Shown in pieces: positions 33,349-42,277 of a stretch of DNA of 64,000 nt. The notes beneath the pieces were generated by a model. It ran no database searches. It was not told the origin of the DNA and saw only the letters and a list, made by a program, of their open reading frames with translations. Position numbers and translations under genes: made by a program. Location: positions 496,001-560,000 of the forward strand of contig NZ_CP104208.1 in assembly GCF_026230175.1 (NCBI RefSeq). The letters are read 5' to 3'. How positions within the stretch are numbered: position 1 is the stretch's first letter; the number at the start of each line of letters is the position of its first letter. The stretch comes from Desulfovibrio mangrovi. GTDB taxonomy: Bacteria > Desulfobacterota > Desulfovibrionia > Desulfovibrionales > Desulfovibrionaceae.

Positions 33349-34767
33349 GTGCATACAAAAGACCATAAGGTGCTGGTGGCAAACAGAGGGGAAATTGCCA
33401 TCCGCATCGTTCAGGCCTGCATTAAGCTGGGTTTGGATTTCGTTTGTGTTTACACGGCGGAGGACGCCGCTTCCGGCCACGTGCGCATTGCGCGTGAAAA
33501 GGGAGGCGAGAAGAGCCTTTACCGCATTTCATCCTATCAGGACGCCAATGAGTTGCTCGCTGTGGCGGATGACTCCGGCGCAACTGCCATTCACCCCGGT
33601 TACGGCTTCTTTGCCGAAGACTATCGCTTCGCACGCCGCGTTGCGCAGCGGGAAAACAAACTTATCTTCATCGGCCCTTCCTGGCGCGTCATCCGTGAAC
33701 TTGGCGACAAGATCAACACCAAGCGCCTTGCGCGCAGTCTTGGTGTGCCCACTGTGCCCGGTTCCGACAAGCCCATCTATGATGAAATGGAAGCGGAAAG
33801 AGTGGCCCGCCAGCTCTTCGAATTCCAGGAAGAGCAGGGCATCGAACGGCCGCTCGTTCTGGTCAAGGCCTCGGCCGGTGGCGGCGGTATGGGTATTGAA
33901 GAGGTGCATGACATCGACCTCTTCAAGTCCGTCTATCGTCGTATCCGCAACTACGCGCTCCGCCAGTTCAAGGACGACGGTGTGCTCATCGAGCAGCGCG
34001 TGCTGGACTTCAACCACCTTGAAGTGCAGGTCGTTTCCGACCGTTCCGGCAAGAATCCGGTGCACTTCGGCACCCGTAACTGCTCCATCCAGTCCACCGG
34101 TCTCCAGAAGCGTCTGGAAATCGCTCCCGGATTCGATCCCAGTTCTCTGAACTACTCCTTCGACGCCCAGAAGGTGCTGGACGACATTACCGAGCACTCT
34201 CTGGCCATGGCCCGCAAGGTCGGCTACGACAACGTGGGCACGTGGGAATGGATCGTTACCCGCGACGGCCGTCCCTTCCTCATGGAAGTGAACACCCGAA
34301 TCCAGGTGGAAAACGGTGTTTCCGCCATGATCTCCCGCATCCGCGGTGAGAAGGGTGTGGACCTTATCAAGGAACAGATCCGTATCGGTCTTGGTGAGCC
34401 GCTCGGCTTCACGCAGGACGACATCACCTTCGAAGGGGTGGGCATTGAGTACCGCCTGATTGCCGAAGATCCCGATAACAAGTTCACCCCTTGGGTGGGC
34501 CGTATCGAGCAGTTCGGCTGGCAGCAGGAAGACTGGTTCAGCATGCACACGCACGTCCCCACGGACACGCCATACGATATCCCCACGGAGTTCGACCCCA
34601 ACCTTGCGTTGGCCATCATCTGGGGCAAAGACCTTGCGCACGTAAAGGAGCGCGGTCTTGAGTTCCTGGACAAGCTCAAGCTTGAAGGCGGCAACAAGGC
34701 TGGTGAGGCATTGAAGTCCAACGTGAATTTCTTGCGGGTAAAAACACCCATTATCCTGAAATTCTAG
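33349..34767 (+). CDS. accC: Biotin carboxylase (acetyl-CoA carboxylase)
   Basis: 472 residues from the GTG at 33349. ATP-dependent carboxylation of biotin on the carrier protein. N-terminal VLVANRGEIAIRIVQAC, ATP-grasp region LVLVKASAGGGGMGIEEV near residue 177, catalytic region FLMEVNTRIQVENGV near residue 304 (E-N-R/Q pattern), and C-terminal YRLIAEDPDNKFTP. It differs from typical AccC in GGGGMG where an R or K is usual, and in LVVSDRSGKNPVHFGTRNCSIQ instead of the usual RDCSxQ. Reads with the fused accAD and carrier gene behind it, so it is the ACC of this cell. The start at motAB-pilZ suggests read-through. Confidence 0.88.
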   Translation: MHTKDHKVLVANRGEIAIRIVQACIKLGLDFVCVYTAEDAASGHVRIAREKGGEKSLYRISSYQDANELLAVADDSGATAIHPGYGFFAEDYRFARRVAQRENKLIFIGPSWRVIRELGDKINTKRLARSLGVPTVPGSDKPIYDEMEAERVARQLFEFQEEQGIERPLVLVKASAGGGGMGIEEVHDIDLFKSVYRRIRNYALRQFKDDGVLIEQRVLDFNHLEVQVVSDRSGKNPVHFGTRNCSIQSTGLQKRLEIAPGFDPSSLNYSFDAQKVLDDITEHSLAMARKVGYDNVGTWEWIVTRDGRPFLMEVNTRIQVENGVSAMISRIRGEKGVDLIKEQIRIGLGEPLGFTQDDITFEGVGIEYRLIAEDPDNKFTPWVGRIEQFGWQQEDWFSMHTHVPTDTPYDIPTEFDPNLALAIIWGKDLAHVKERGLEFLDKLKLEGGNKAGEALKSNVNFLRVKTPIILKF

Positions 34768-34857
34768 GGCTTGATCCGGTCGGGCAGGGCGATTGTGCGC
34801 CCCTCCGGTTCCGTTACGACATCGACTGTCCCCGCCTTGCGGCGCAGGGAGTGCAAT

Positions 34858-37125
34858 ATGGATATTGATAAGAAAATACAGCATCTTGCCGAACGTCTTT
34901 CGTACATCAAGGACATTTTCGGCGATAAGCAGACGGAGAACGTCCGCCTGCTTGAAACCCGTCTGGAAGAGTTTGTGCAGCGTGAACAAGCGCTGCCGAC
35001 CAAGGAGAAGCACGCGGCCATTGCCACCGTGGAAGATCTGTTCGGCTTTGTGGAAAAAAAGCTGGAAACCGAACTGACCCCCATGGACAAGGTACGCATC
35101 GTGCGCCATTCGCAGCGTATCTGCCTGCGCGACATTCTGGAAAACGTGTACGATAACTACACGGAAATTGGCGGCAAGGACGAAAACAGCATCGACCCCA
35201 GCATGCTCATCGCCCGCGCCTACATCACCCGTCGCAGCGGCAAGAAGACTTATCATCAGCCCGTCATGGTCATCGGCCAGGAAAAGGGCCACGGCGAGGA
35301 ATTCCGCAACGGCGGTTCCGTTAAGCCGTGGGGTAACGCCAAGGCGCTTCACTACATGAAGGTTGCTGAGACTGAAAACATCCCCGTGCATACCTTCGTG
35401 TTCACCCCCGGTTCCTATCCCATTGAAGACGCTCCGGGCGCAGCCCAGCAGATTGCCAAGAACCTGTACGAAATGTCGGGCCTGCGCGTACCCATCGTTT
35501 CCATCTTTTCCGAAGGTGGTTCCGGCGGTGCGGAAGCCATCGGCCTTGCCGACATGCGCCTCATGCTGTCTCACGGCTACTACTCGGTTATCTCTCCCGA
35601 AGGTGCCGCGGCCATTGAAGGCCGTTTGCGCTCCGGTGAACGTGCCGGTTCCGAGCTTATTGAGAAGTGCGCCACCCAGTTGAAGATGACCGCGGCAGAC
35701 AACGTGCGCATGGGCTACATTGACCATGCCATTGACGAACCTGCGCTGGGTGCCCGTCCTTACCACTATGATTTCTTCCGCCGTTTGCGCCAGGAAGTCA
35801 TCCGCGCCACCGACGAAGTGGTGCTGAGCGTGAAAGGATTCACTCCCTTCCGCGCCATGGCCCTGCGTCGCCGTCGTGGCAAGACCATAGAAGATCTCGA
35901 TCTCGAGAACATCTATGTGCGCTGGAGCCTTTCCTCCGCGGCCCGTACCCGTCTGGTGCAGAAGCGCCACAAGAAGTTCCTGCGCCTGTCCCGTCAGGCC
36001 TTCCTTGACCGCCGTCCCTTCGTGCGTCGCTGTTCGGCGTGGTGGTGGGACAAGGGCTGGGACATCTACTCTTACTTCAAGTACGACCTGTGGCGTAAGC
36101 ATCAGAAGCAGCTCATCTATGCTGTGGAAGAAGTGGACGCCGAAGCCCGCGTACTCATGGAAAAGGTGCTTCGTCCTTGGCGCAAGCTGACCAGCTCTCT
36201 GCCCAGCGTGCCTACCAAGGATAATTCCAAGGAACGCGATCTGACCATGCTTTCCCAGTGGGATCAGGAAGATGAAGCCCGTAACGGCCAGTGGAGCTAT
36301 GTTTCCGGTCGTGCCAAGGAAGATAAGGCAATTACCTGCCCCAACTCCGGAAGCCATGGCTGCCTTGACCTGTGGGCACCTGACCTGTTCGGTGAATTCG
36401 CGGGTGTATGTAACTACTGCGGTCACCACTTCCCCATGGAATATCAGTGGTACCTGCACAATATCTTCGATCCGGGTTCGATTTTCGAATTCAACTCCGA
36501 AGTGGAAGCAGCCAACCCGCTGGGCTTTGAGGGCCTTGACGTGAAGCTGGAGCAGGCCAAGAAGAAGACCGGCCTCAAGTCCGGCTGCATGACCTTTGAA
36601 GCACGCATCGACAACGTCAAGGTTGTTGTGGCCATGCTGGTCGCCCCGTTCCGTGGCGGCTCCGTTGGCGCTGCGGAAGGTGAGAAGTTCATTCAGGCTG
36701 CAGAGCGCGCCAAGAAGAAGCGTTTCCCCTTCCTTGCCTACGTGCACGGCACTGCCGGTATCCGTATTCAGGAAGGCGTGAACGGCGTTATCCAGATGCC
36801 GCGCTGCACCATGGCCGTCCGTCGCTATATCGACGCCGGGGGCTTGTACCTCGTGCTGTACGACACCAACTCCTATGCCGGTCCGTTGGCCAGCTTCCTC
36901 GGCTGTTCCCCTTACCAGTTCTCCATCCGCTCGGCGAACATCGGCTTTGCCGGTCCCGGCGTTATCAAGGAGACCACGGGTATGGACATTCCTCCGGACT
37001 ACCACCGTGCACACCGTGCGCTGTCCCGTGGCCATATTCAGGGCATCTGGGACCGTCGTGATGCGCGCAGCAACCTGCGTCAGGCGCTGCTCACCATGGG
37101 TGGGCGCAACCTCTACTACAGGTAA
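34858..37125 (+). CDS. Fused acetyl-CoA carboxylase carboxyltransferase
   Basis: 755 residues from the ATG at 34858 (GCAGGGAG upstream). The N-terminal half (about 1-470) is like AccA, with RAYITRRSGKKTY…, FSEGGSGGAEAIGLADM near residue 220 and YSVISPEGAAAIEGRL; the C-terminal half (about 475-755) is like AccD, with a zinc ribbon (ITCPNSGSHGC … CNYCGHH, about 485-525) and GGSVGAAEGEKFI … FLGCSPYQFSIRS. The order alpha-beta in one chain differs from separate AccD and AccA. It should transfer the carboxyl from biotin to acetyl-CoA to give malonyl-CoA for fatty acids. Confidence 0.85.
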   Translation: MDIDKKIQHLAERLSYIKDIFGDKQTENVRLLETRLEEFVQREQALPTKEKHAAIATVEDLFGFVEKKLETELTPMDKVRIVRHSQRICLRDILENVYDNYTEIGGKDENSIDPSMLIARAYITRRSGKKTYHQPVMVIGQEKGHGEEFRNGGSVKPWGNAKALHYMKVAETENIPVHTFVFTPGSYPIEDAPGAAQQIAKNLYEMSGLRVPIVSIFSEGGSGGAEAIGLADMRLMLSHGYYSVISPEGAAAIEGRLRSGERAGSELIEKCATQLKMTAADNVRMGYIDHAIDEPALGARPYHYDFFRRLRQEVIRATDEVVLSVKGFTPFRAMALRRRRGKTIEDLDLENIYVRWSLSSAARTRLVQKRHKKFLRLSRQAFLDRRPFVRRCSAWWWDKGWDIYSYFKYDLWRKHQKQLIYAVEEVDAEARVLMEKVLRPWRKLTSSLPSVPTKDNSKERDLTMLSQWDQEDEARNGQWSYVSGRAKEDKAITCPNSGSHGCLDLWAPDLFGEFAGVCNYCGHHFPMEYQWYLHNIFDPGSIFEFNSEVEAANPLGFEGLDVKLEQAKKKTGLKSGCMTFEARIDNVKVVVAMLVAPFRGGSVGAAEGEKFIQAAERAKKKRFPFLAYVHGTAGIRIQEGVNGVIQMPRCTMAVRRYIDAGGLYLVLYDTNSYAGPLASFLGCSPYQFSIRSANIGFAGPGVIKETTGMDIPPDYHRAHRALSRGHIQGIWDRRDARSNLRQALLTMGGRNLYYR

Positions 37126-37136
37126 GGGAGCAAGCC

Positions 37137-37787
37137 ATGCTGGATATTACCAAACTGCTTGAAGAGATTAAGGCTTCTCCCTACGAGGAGCTTGTGATTA
37201 CCGCCCCCCACACCGGGGTGGTGAGCTTTGCCGGAGTGGAAGAGGGCACCCGTGTCGTGGGAGCCACCGGTCTGTGGAAGGAGGTTCCCGGTACCCGCCT
37301 CGCAACCATCGAGCGCGAGCATAACCAGAAGTTCATCCTTGCCCATGAAAAGGGTGTCATTTCCAAGGTGCACAAGGAACTTGAAGGCACCTTCGTGGAA
37401 GCCGGTACCCCGCTGGTACATCTTCGCCACTTCCTTTCCAAGGATGAGGTGATGAGCATCATCCTGAAGAAGGCCCTGTACCTTTTCAACGCACCTGAGC
37501 GCGCCAAATACTACTTCGCGCCCGATGCGGACAAAAAGATCAAGGCGTCCGGTCCCAAGGCCGTTACCGTGCATGACGGACAGGAACTGTTCATCATGTC
37601 GCGCATGAAGCGCGAAGCCTCTCTCTGCTATTCCGGTCCCGAAGGCGTTATCTATGCTGTGTACTTCCAGCATAACGAAAACGTGGATGCAGGCGCGCCG
37701 CTCATCGGCGTGTGCCCGCCCGATCAGGTCGGCCTGATCGAGGACGTAGTCATCCGCGTGCAGACGGAATGGGTTGAGCAGGATTAG
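37137..37787 (+). CDS. Divergent biotin/lipoyl carrier-like protein
   Basis: 216 residues, 11 bases after the carboxyltransferase. Two hairpin-type domains are visible: residues about 20-105 (APHTGVVSFAGVEEGT … EVPGTRLATIEREHNQKFILAHEKGVISKVHKELEGTFVEAGTPLVHL), and residues about 140-210 (TVHDGQELFIMSRMKREASLCYSGPEGVIYAVYFQHNENVDAGAPLIGVC). The second aligns by position with biotin carrier domains, with Lys158 in RMKRE at the biotin site in place of the usual EAMKM. Likely the BCCP of this ACC; the atypical lysine context needs biotinylation data. No accB gene is otherwise seen nearby. Confidence 0.7.
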   Translation: MLDITKLLEEIKASPYEELVITAPHTGVVSFAGVEEGTRVVGATGLWKEVPGTRLATIEREHNQKFILAHEKGVISKVHKELEGTFVEAGTPLVHLRHFLSKDEVMSIILKKALYLFNAPERAKYYFAPDADKKIKASGPKAVTVHDGQELFIMSRMKREASLCYSGPEGVIYAVYFQHNENVDAGAPLIGVCPPDQVGLIEDVVIRVQTEWVEQD

Positions 37788-37798
37788 CGGAGGTCGCG

Positions 37799-38146
37799 AT
37801 GGGCAAGGTTTTGCAGGTTCGGGTGTGGGCAACCACCTATGATGAGGACGACGTGCTGCGGGAATGGCCCCGCCTGCACCGTCTTGCATGGCCCGAAGAA
37901 GATTCCGTGTATGTGGCGAAGCAGGGGGTTCTTGAACTGATTGATACCCTTGTGGACGCCCACCGTTTTGCAGACTGGTCCGCCGAAGTGAAGGACGTGA
38001 CGGCAGAAGGGCTGCAGCGCCTCGACAAGCTCAGACAGGAGCTTGACGCCGCGCTGGCCGACTGGGATCCGGCACGAGCCAACAAGCTGACGGATCAGAT
38101 GGAAGACGTGCTGACGGGTATTGAAAAAGTCCTGCCCAAAGCGTAA
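37799..38146 (+). CDS. Hypothetical helical protein
   Basis: 115 residues (GGAGGTCGCG before the ATG), 11 bases after the carrier gene. Trp and Leu-rich with an N-terminal VLQVRVWATTYDEDDVLREWPRLHRLAW and a helical C-terminal half (ELIDTLVDAHRFADW … GLQRLDKLRQELDAAL … NKLTDQMEDVLTGIEKVL). Looks soluble. Family not recognised; it probably belongs to the ACC transcript, so a role in that complex is possible but unproven. Confidence 0.7.
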   Translation: MGKVLQVRVWATTYDEDDVLREWPRLHRLAWPEEDSVYVAKQGVLELIDTLVDAHRFADWSAEVKDVTAEGLQRLDKLRQELDAALADWDPARANKLTDQMEDVLTGIEKVLPKA

Positions 38147-38214
38147 TCTGCTCAATCCGTGTTGCCCGCAGAGGGGGCACGGTTTGAACAATTGAATTGC
38201 AAGGAGCCATTCTC

Positions 38215-38760
38215 ATGCTGAATAAAGTGATGATCATCGGGCGTCTTGGCGCTGATCCGGAGTTGCGCTACGCGGGCAACGGCACGCCCATCGCCAGCTT
38301 CAACGTGGCGACGGACGAATCCTATACCGACCGCGAGGGCAACCGTGTGGACAGGGCCGAATGGCACCGTGTGGTTGTCTTTCAGCGTCAGGCCGAAAAC
38401 TGCGCCAACTTCCTCGCCAAGGGCAGCCTCGTGTATATTGAAGGCAGCCTGCAGACCCGCCAGTGGCAGGATCAGCAGGGCCAGAACCGGTACACTACGG
38501 AAATCAAGGCGCAGCGCGTGCAGTTCCTTGACCGCCGTGGCGAAGGTGCCCAGCAGGGCGCTTCTGCCGGAGGCGGAGAACGTCGTTCCTTCGCCAATCA
38601 GGGCGGCGGCCAAAGTGGCCAAGGTGGCCAGGGCGGTCGTGGTGGTTACGGCGGCGGTCGTCCCCAGCAGGGCGGCTATGACAACGGCCCCAACTACGAC
38701 GACGATCTCGGTCCCGCATTCCCGTCTGAAGCCAGCGGCATGGATGACGTGCCGTTCTAG
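38215..38760 (+). CDS. ssb: Single-stranded DNA-binding protein
   Basis: 181 residues from the ATG at 38215, with AAGGAGCC upstream. N-terminal OB fold: MLNKVMIIGRLGADPELRYAGNGTP … SFNVATDESYTD … WHRVVVF … LVYIEGSLQTRQWQDQ. Then a Gly/Gln-rich linker (about 120-165) and the acidic tail MDDVPF at the C-terminus that contacts DNA-processing partners. Homotetramer that coats ssDNA in replication and repair. Followed by a terminator. Confidence 0.96.
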   Translation: MLNKVMIIGRLGADPELRYAGNGTPIASFNVATDESYTDREGNRVDRAEWHRVVVFQRQAENCANFLAKGSLVYIEGSLQTRQWQDQQGQNRYTTEIKAQRVQFLDRRGEGAQQGASAGGGERRSFANQGGGQSGQGGQGGRGGYGGGRPQQGGYDNGPNYDDDLGPAFPSEASGMDDVPF

Positions 38761-38783
38761 GGCTGCAGGTCGATAGATAGCTG

Positions 38784-38824
38784 AGCCCCGCTGCGGAGAT
38801 GACATCGCGGCGGGGCTTTTCTTT
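38784..38824 (+). terminator. Terminator of ssb
   Basis: AGCCCCGCTGC / GCGGCGGGGCT stem with a 12-base loop and TTTTCTTT tail. Confidence 0.85.
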
Positions 38825-39096
38825 GATATGTCGGTGGGGATTGGCGCGTATGTCAGGCCGGGGTGGTAGCCAGTTCCTAAGACATTCTAAGCGCCTGTAC
38901 AAAGAGCCATGACTGTGAAAGGAAAGGCGACGCCGATAAGTTGTCTATCTGGAATCTTGTTAGTGGTATCAATTAGTACTACGTTGAGTGACGGATCAGA
39001 CTTGATTTCTACCCCGTTTTGCAGATAATACGCAGTTCGACCTTGTCGATCATGTGGCGTAACGGCAAGGACCATAATGTGCGTAAGGAGCGTTTT
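38825..39096. other. Intergenic stretch, no clear gene
   Basis: About 270 bases without a convincing gene. A 62-codon minus-strand frame ending at 38887 looks fairly protein-like (…NKIPDRQLIGVAFPF…) but has no ribosome-binding site. The right end carries the ribosome-binding site of the zinc-ribbon gene. Confidence 0.4.
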
Positions 39097-39270
39097 GTGA
39101 CCAAGGGTAATGCTATATCGGATCGCTATAAGCGTGAATTTGTAGAGGTCATGTGCCCCAAGTGCAGGCGGACCCAGATTATTGCTGTTCCTGAAGAGTC
39201 CATGCCGCGATGCGAGGATTGCAAAAGGGAAATGATCATCAAGGAAGTCCTCACTGAAGGGAAGTACTAG
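39097..39270 (+). CDS. Small zinc-ribbon protein
   Basis: 57 residues from the GTG at 39097, with TAAGGAGCG six bases upstream. Two cysteine pairs, MCPKCRRTQ near residue 24 and CEDCKREM near residue 42, are arranged as a zinc ribbon. It is basic to neutral and could bind nucleic acid or protein. Family not recognised. It ends 52 bases before the ABC substrate-binding gene; both may share a promoter, or it may be independent. Confidence 0.65.
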   Translation: MTKGNAISDRYKREFVEVMCPKCRRTQIIAVPEESMPRCEDCKREMIIKEVLTEGKY

Positions 39271-39322
39271 GGAGTTGGATGCTTCGGCATCCGTGACAAT
39301 CAACGGGATTTGGAGGAAACGA

Positions 39323-40141
39323 ATGAAATTTCTTAAGGCTCTGTTTCTGGCCCTGCTCATAGCCATGATCGCACTGCCTGCAGCCGCTGCAGACATCGAA
39401 CTGGCCAAGAAGTCCACCATCAGCGAAATCCTGAAGCGCGGTGAACTGCGTGTAGGTTTCGACGCTGGCTATCCGCCCTTTGAAATGACCGACAAGAACG
39501 GCAAGTACATCGGTTTTGACGTTGACCTCGGCAAGGAACTTGCCAAGGCCATGGGCGTGAAGTTCGTTCCCGTGAACACCGATTTCGACGGCATGATTCC
39601 TTCCCTGCTCGCCGACAAGTTCGACGTGATCATCTCCGGTATGACCCTGAGCCAGGAACGCAACCTGAAGATCGGCTTCACCGATCCCTACATCATCATG
39701 GGGCAGACCGTGCTGGTGAACGCCAAGCACAAGGGCAAGATCACCTCTTACAAGCAGCTGAACGACCCCAATTTCATCGTTATTTCCCGTATGGGCACCA
39801 CCGGTGAAGAAGCCACCAAGCGCTTCCTTCCCAAGGCGACCTACAAGTCTTTCGAAAAGGAAGTTGACTGCGCCATTGAAGTTATCAACGGTCGCGCAGA
39901 CGCTTTCGTATACGATCTGCCCGTGAACGAAGTGTTCCAGAAGCAGCAGGGCAAGGACAAGACCTTCCTGCTCAACGAGCCCTTCACCTTTGAGCCCATG
40001 GCCATCGGCATCAAGCAGGGCGATCCTGATTTCATGAATTTCCTGAACAACTTCCTCCGTCAGCTCAAGAACGACGGCCGCTACGAGCGTATGTACGACA
40101 AGTGGCTGCGTTCCGACGAATGGCAGTCTCAGGTTAAGTAA
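39323..40141 (+). CDS. Amino-acid ABC transporter substrate-binding protein
   Basis: 272 residues (GGAGGAAACG before the ATG). Signal peptide KALFLALLIAMIALPAAAAD, cleaved near residue 23. SBP_bac_3 fold: GELRVGFDAGYPPFEMTDKNG near residue 39, GFDVDLGKELAKAMG, DGMIPSLLADKFDVIISGMT and ERNLKIGFTDPYI. Periplasmic receptor for a polar amino acid (glutamate, glutamine, or similar); exact ligand not known. First gene of the SBP, permease, ATPase operon. Confidence 0.93.
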   Translation: MKFLKALFLALLIAMIALPAAAADIELAKKSTISEILKRGELRVGFDAGYPPFEMTDKNGKYIGFDVDLGKELAKAMGVKFVPVNTDFDGMIPSLLADKFDVIISGMTLSQERNLKIGFTDPYIIMGQTVLVNAKHKGKITSYKQLNDPNFIVISRMGTTGEEATKRFLPKATYKSFEKEVDCAIEVINGRADAFVYDLPVNEVFQKQQGKDKTFLLNEPFTFEPMAIGIKQGDPDFMNFLNNFLRQLKNDGRYERMYDKWLRSDEWQSQVK

Positions 40142-40151
40142 AGGTATTCCA

Positions 40152-40197
40152 GCGCATTGGGGGCCGGATGGAACGCCATCCGGCCCTATGCGCGTTT
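40152..40197 (+). terminator. Intra-operon hairpin after the binding protein
   Basis: A long imperfect stem (GCGCAT…GGCCGGATGG / CCATCCGGCC…TGCGC) with a short loop and a T5 tail, a few bases after the SBP stop. It likely attenuates read-through, giving more binding protein than permease. Confidence 0.7.
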
Positions 40198-40211
40198 TTG
40201 TAATCCTGTTT

Positions 40212-40258
40212 TCGGCTCGGGCCGCGTTGCGGGTCAGTGTGGACGCGGTCCGGGCCGA
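40212..40258 (+). repeat. Second hairpin between SBP and permease genes
   Basis: TCGGCTCGGGCCGCGT / ACGCGGTCCGGGCCGA: 16-base arms with one mismatch and a 15-base loop, no T run. With the previous hairpin it fills the 183-base gap, likely protecting the upstream mRNA 3' end. Confidence 0.6.
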
Positions 40259-40324
40259 AGCCGGGAATGGCCCAGTGCGAGGGGCCATAACCAGTTTTAG
40301 ATAGCGTAAGTAGGGGACCATTAC

Positions 40325-41335
40325 ATGAGTCGATACGTTGGATTGGACCGCCCCAAGGGACCGGGCTACTATCTCTTCTGGAAGTCCGCGTTTCTGGTTT
40401 TGCTGCTTGGTTTCATGTACTTTGTGTACATGGCATCCAGCGCGGTGGAATATGTCTGGCGCTGGGAGCGCGTGCCGCAGTATTTCTGGCTCAAGGAGGA
40501 CGTGGACGTCCGGGCCGAATCGCAGGGAGAGCTTCTCTCCATTGTGCGTGATGCGAGCGCTGTTACCCTGACCATAAAGACGGATAGCGGCGAGGTGCTT
40601 CGCAAGCTGCCCGCCATAGCTGAAATGCATCTTAGCGAGGGTGATTACGTGTACATGGGCGATTCCATCGCCTCGTACCATCAGTCAAAGCCCGGCGTGC
40701 TGCTTGAAGGCCTGTGGATTACCCTCAAGGTCAGTTTCATTGCCATCATTTTTGGTATCGTCCTCGGCGTGATGACGGGCCTGTGCCGTATTTCGAACAA
40801 TCCGGCGCTACGATGGTCTGCCATTGCCTACATTGAGCTTATCCGCGGTTCCCCTCTGCTTGTGCAGATTTTTCTGTGGTACTTCGTGGCAGGAACGCTC
40901 ATCAACGGCATGCTGCAGAGCATCGGTCTCGGCGCCATGCCGCCCTTGTGGTACGGCGTGCTGGCCCTGGCCATCTTTACCGGTGCATATGTGGCAGAAA
41001 TCGTGCGTGCGGGGATCCAGTCCGTGCATCGCGGCCAGATGGAAGCCGCCCGTTCGCTCGGCCTCAACTACAATCAGGCCATGCGCAGGATCATTCTGCC
41101 GCAGGCCTTCCGCCGTATCCTGCCGCCTCTTGCCGGTCAGTTCATCAGCCTTGTGAAGGACTCTTCGCTGCTCGGTGTTATTGCCGTGCGCGAACTTACC
41201 AAGGCTACGCGCGAGGTGGTCAGCTCTTCCCTGCAGCCTTTCGAACTCTGGATTCTCTGTGCCGTGCTGTATCTGGTGCTGACTTTTGCCCTCTCGCTTC
41301 TGATTCAGCAGCTTGAAAGGAGAGCCCTGCGATGA
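40325..41335 (+). CDS. Amino-acid ABC permease with N-terminal extra domain
   Basis: 336 residues, against the usual 220-250. Residues 1-120 are unusual: one transmembrane helix ([23 protein letters not shown]), then a predicted periplasmic part, residues about 45-115 ([53 protein letters not shown]), which looks like a small beta-barrel/hairpin module. The remainder is a normal HisM/GlnP-type permease: [33 protein letters not shown], and the EAA loop [24 protein letters not shown]. Reads with the ATPase, with a 4-base overlap. Confidence 0.9.
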   Translation: MSRYVGLDRPKGPGYYLFWKSAFLVLLLGFMYFVYMASSAVEYVWRWERVPQYFWLKEDVDVRAESQGELLSIVRDASAVTLTIKTDSGEVLRKLPAIAEMHLSEGDYVYMGDSIASYHQSKPGVLLEGLWITLKVSFIAIIFGIVLGVMTGLCRISNNPALRWSAIAYIELIRGSPLLVQIFLWYFVAGTLINGMLQSIGLGAMPPLWYGVLALAIFTGAYVAEIVRAGIQSVHRGQMEAARSLGLNYNQAMRRIILPQAFRRILPPLAGQFISLVKDSSLLGVIAVRELTKATREVVSSSLQPFELWILCAVLYLVLTFALSLLIQQLERRALR

Positions 41336-42063
41336 TCAATGCCGTTAATGTAAACAAATACTTCTACACTCCCGACAAGCTGCATGCCCTGCGCGATGTT
41401 TCGCTGCAGATTGCTCCCGGTGAGGTGGTGGTTGTGATCGGACCTTCCGGTTCCGGCAAGTCCACCTTCCTGCGGTGTCTGAACAGGCTGGAATTCGCCG
41501 ATGCCGGCGAGATATATGTGGATGGCGAGAACATTCTTGATCCCAAGTGCGATATCAACAAGATTCGTGCGGAAGTGGGCATGGTGTTCCAGTCCTTCAA
41601 CCTGTTCCCTCATATGACCGTGCTTGAGAACGTTGTGATGGCGCAGATGACTGTGCGCAAGCGTTCGCGCAAGGAAGCGGAAGCCAAGGGGATGGAGTTG
41701 CTCGGCAAGGTCGGTATCGCTGAGAAGCATAGCGTGTATCCGGATCAGCTTTCCGGTGGGCAGCAGCAGCGCGTGGCCATTGCGCGTTCTCTTGCCATGA
41801 ATCCCAAGGTAATGTTGTTTGACGAACCTACCTCTGCACTTGATCCTGAAATGGTCGGCGAAGTGCTTGACGTTATGCAGAACCTTGCCCGTGAAGGCAT
41901 GACCATGGCCGTGGTTACCCACGAAATGGGCTTTGCCCGTGAAGTGGCGGACCGGGTTGTTTTCATGGATGCAGGGCAGGTGCTCGAAGTGGGCACGCCT
42001 GAGCATTTCTTCACCAACCCTCAGCATGAACGTACCAAGCTTTTCCTGAGCCAGATTCTCTGA
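41332..42063 (+). CDS. Polar amino-acid ABC transporter ATPase (GlnQ-like)
   Basis: 243 residues; its ATG overlaps the permease stop. Walker [14 protein letters not shown] near residue 37, signature [19 protein letters not shown] near residue 139, Walker [15 protein letters not shown], and the H-loop [11 protein letters not shown]. Typical polar amino-acid importer ATPase. Followed by a terminator. Confidence 0.94.
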   Translation: MINAVNVNKYFYTPDKLHALRDVSLQIAPGEVVVVIGPSGSGKSTFLRCLNRLEFADAGEIYVDGENILDPKCDINKIRAEVGMVFQSFNLFPHMTVLENVVMAQMTVRKRSRKEAEAKGMELLGKVGIAEKHSVYPDQLSGGQQQRVAIARSLAMNPKVMLFDEPTSALDPEMVGEVLDVMQNLAREGMTMAVVTHEMGFAREVADRVVFMDAGQVLEVGTPEHFFTNPQHERTKLFLSQIL

Positions 42064-42088
42064 TCGGGGAGCGTTTGCGTGTTATATT

Positions 42089-42124
42089 GCCCCCTTGCAG
42101 CGTTCGCTGCGAGGGGGCTTTTTT
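42089..42124 (+). terminator. Terminator of the ABC operon
   Basis: GCCCCCTTGCAGCG / CGCTGCGAGGGGGC stem with short loop and T6 tail, 26 bases past the ATPase stop. Confidence 0.9.
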
Positions 42125-42277
42125 GTTGTGCCGGTGCAACGCCTCCATGCACTGTGAGGACCTATTATTTTGTAACAATATACTTGGGAATTTTCTTGCC
42201 TGTGCTTATACATAGAGTAGGGAAGGTTGCATGGGAGCAGCCTTTGCGTATCTGTTTCAGGATCAAGGAGGTATGCC

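Noticed and set aside
33529-37035. Minus-strand frame of about 1168 codons across the ACC genes
   Set aside because: Opposite to accC and accAD, which have clear motifs; no family signature.
38887-39075. Minus-strand frame of about 62 codons ending at 38887
   Set aside because: It looks fairly protein-like but has no ribosome-binding site, and its extension would overlap the better supported zinc-ribbon gene.
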